NCBI GenBank assembly: GCA_030435675.1 | Contig: CM059621.1 | Location: 6,448,001 to 6,512,000, forward strand | Source of the DNA: Steinernema hermaphroditum | Taxonomy: Eukaryota > Nematoda > Chromadorea > Rhabditida > Steinernematidae | Direction of reading: 5' to 3' | DNA: 64,000 bases | Shown: in pieces, positions 62,766 to 64,000 of the stretch | How positions within the stretch are numbered: the stretch's first letter is position 1 | Layout of the letters: every line of letters begins with the position of its first letter | Notes under the pieces: generated by a model | Database searches by the model: none | What the model was told of the DNA's origin: nothing | What the model saw: the letters and a program-made list of their open reading frames with translations, nothing else | Made by a program: the position numbers and the translations under genes

Positions 62766-64000
62766 CTGTAAAACATGAATTTTGGTGAATAATTAGCACA
62801 TCGAGACGGCACGAAGCGCTCGTTCTGAGGACAAAAACAATGCGAGTTGCGAAATTGGGCGAAGAGGCGGCGGATGAAAGCGATTAATGCATAAATTGAG
62901 CAATGCCGTCAGTGGACGCGAGGATAGAAGACGCTTTGGAGGGAACGTTACGTTGTTGCGTACGTGTGTGAACAAGGGTGCATTGGAGAAGTACATCGAG
63001 CGATGATGACCCGTTATGGGTTTTTGAAAGGGTTTAGAGTCATATTGGAGACTTTCAGAAGTCATAGAATTCATGTCACTTAAATTCATATTTTAAAACT
63101 AAAATTCTAAAGTGAAATTCTGAAAATAGATTGAATGCAGCAAAGATCGTAGATCATTATGGAGCCTTAGCCAATAGTCAGAAAATATCTTAATTGATAG
63201 TCGGATTTTGAATCGTCGAAGCGTTTTTGCTGAGCCTGTTCAGTTGGTTTTAGTGACACCAAAAGGCACTAATTTTGGCGTTTATCTGACCACAGGGTTC
63301 GATTGCTTCAAGGAAATGTTGTCACAATCGTGTATTGGAGCACGTTACTTGCCAATAGTTGCAGAAGTAGTATGATCACTAAATGGCAGACGTCAATAAA
63401 ATGACACATTTACAACGAAAAGTCTCATCCGACATCCCGACAGCTTCTTAAGTGATCGCGCTTGTCAGCTTGTCAGCTGGAGTCTCTTTTTTAATTTTTT
63501 TTCTTTTTTTTCTAACAAGGGAAGTACAAAAATTTTCCTATGCCGTTCGGCTGAAATTTGACATGGAGATTGATGTAGCAGGGGGTAGCAAAACCTGTGA
63601 AATCGTTTTGATCATTTAGGACATGGCAGGCATAGTTTCCCCATTGTGGCAGAGAAATACAATATAAATGTAGCTCTATTGGAGATAATTTTGTTCAGCA
63701 ACTCATGGCAGGCTCGATGCTTTTTCGGCCCTTCGATCATCCGTGGAAAACAAAGAGACAATGGAAACCACAGTGGCTTCACGTAAATTTTCCGAGAAGC
63801 TGATTTCACCATCGTGTTGCGCAATTCTTAAAGCACGGAGTGGTCCTACTTTCGGAACTGTCCCGCGTCGGATAGCAAAATTCATACGCTGTTTTTGATC
63901 TATTTATTCTTATTCCTTAAACATCGGGGCATCCTCTGCATTGCTTTATTCATATTCGATCACATAGAGATGGAAATTATTTGTAAACCCAAGTAAGACT
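62766..64000. other. gene-poor right end
   Basis: Nothing assignable on either strand. A short GC-richer stretch at 62.8-62.95 kb follows the orphan exon; the rest is AT-rich with a T-rich tract at about 63485-63520. Confidence 0.4.

Overview
The window is nuclear DNA of a nematode. The evidence is an intronless 127-residue major sperm protein gene, many 42-60 nt introns with TTTCAG-type acceptors, acceptor-like sites a few bases upstream of several start codons (the pattern of spliced-leader trans-splicing), closely spaced same-strand genes that look like operons, and the protein families present. I do not assign a genus. Gene models below were assembled by hand from reading frames, splice consensus and intron phase; the exon sums keep the frame throughout except where I say so.

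Layout. 1-20 kb is gene-poor. It holds a tRNA-Ser/tRNA-His pair (about 2 kb), a Tc1/mariner-type MITE (8.1 kb), a decayed hAT element that keeps the transposase dimerisation motif (18.8 kb), and two candidate alternative first exons of one long minus-strand gene (15.1/14.4 kb and 4.6 kb) whose body is not in the window. 20.5-22.4 kb has the MSP gene and a Skp1-related gene, both plus strand. 22.4-35.3 kb is a minus-strand series read from high to low coordinates: Mi-2/CHD4 chromatin remodeller, ELP5-like Elongator subunit, NVL/MAC-1 AAA ATPase, a signal-peptide Ala/Pro-Lys/Glu protein, then a proline-rich protein. The gaps of 142-433 bp between the first four fit a polycistronic operon of chromatin, tRNA-modification and ribosome-biogenesis functions. 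35.3-42 kb is a repeat-rich gap with one orphan exon and a duplicated ~300 bp repeat.

42-54 kb is gene-dense: an unknown signal-peptide protein (+); convergent with it a TMEM254-like gene and, only 3 bp upstream of its candidate start codon, an RDH10-type short-chain dehydrogenase (both -); AMMECR1 (+); MTFP1/MTP-18 (-); a two-dsRBD ADAR with an intact catalytic motif set (+); and 165 bp after it a secreted, basic protein built on a 48-bp coding minisatellite (+). 54.3-57.5 kb is a group I PAK kinase (-). 57.5-64 kb has no complete gene: two GC-rich islands, one orphan exon, one CNOT11-like fragment and one possible small secreted peptide.

Most interesting: a perfect 19-bp inverted repeat with a 7-nt loop lies 27 nt upstream of the presumed trans-splice acceptor of the ADAR gene, so its primary transcript would carry a dsRNA hairpin of the kind the encoded enzyme recognises.
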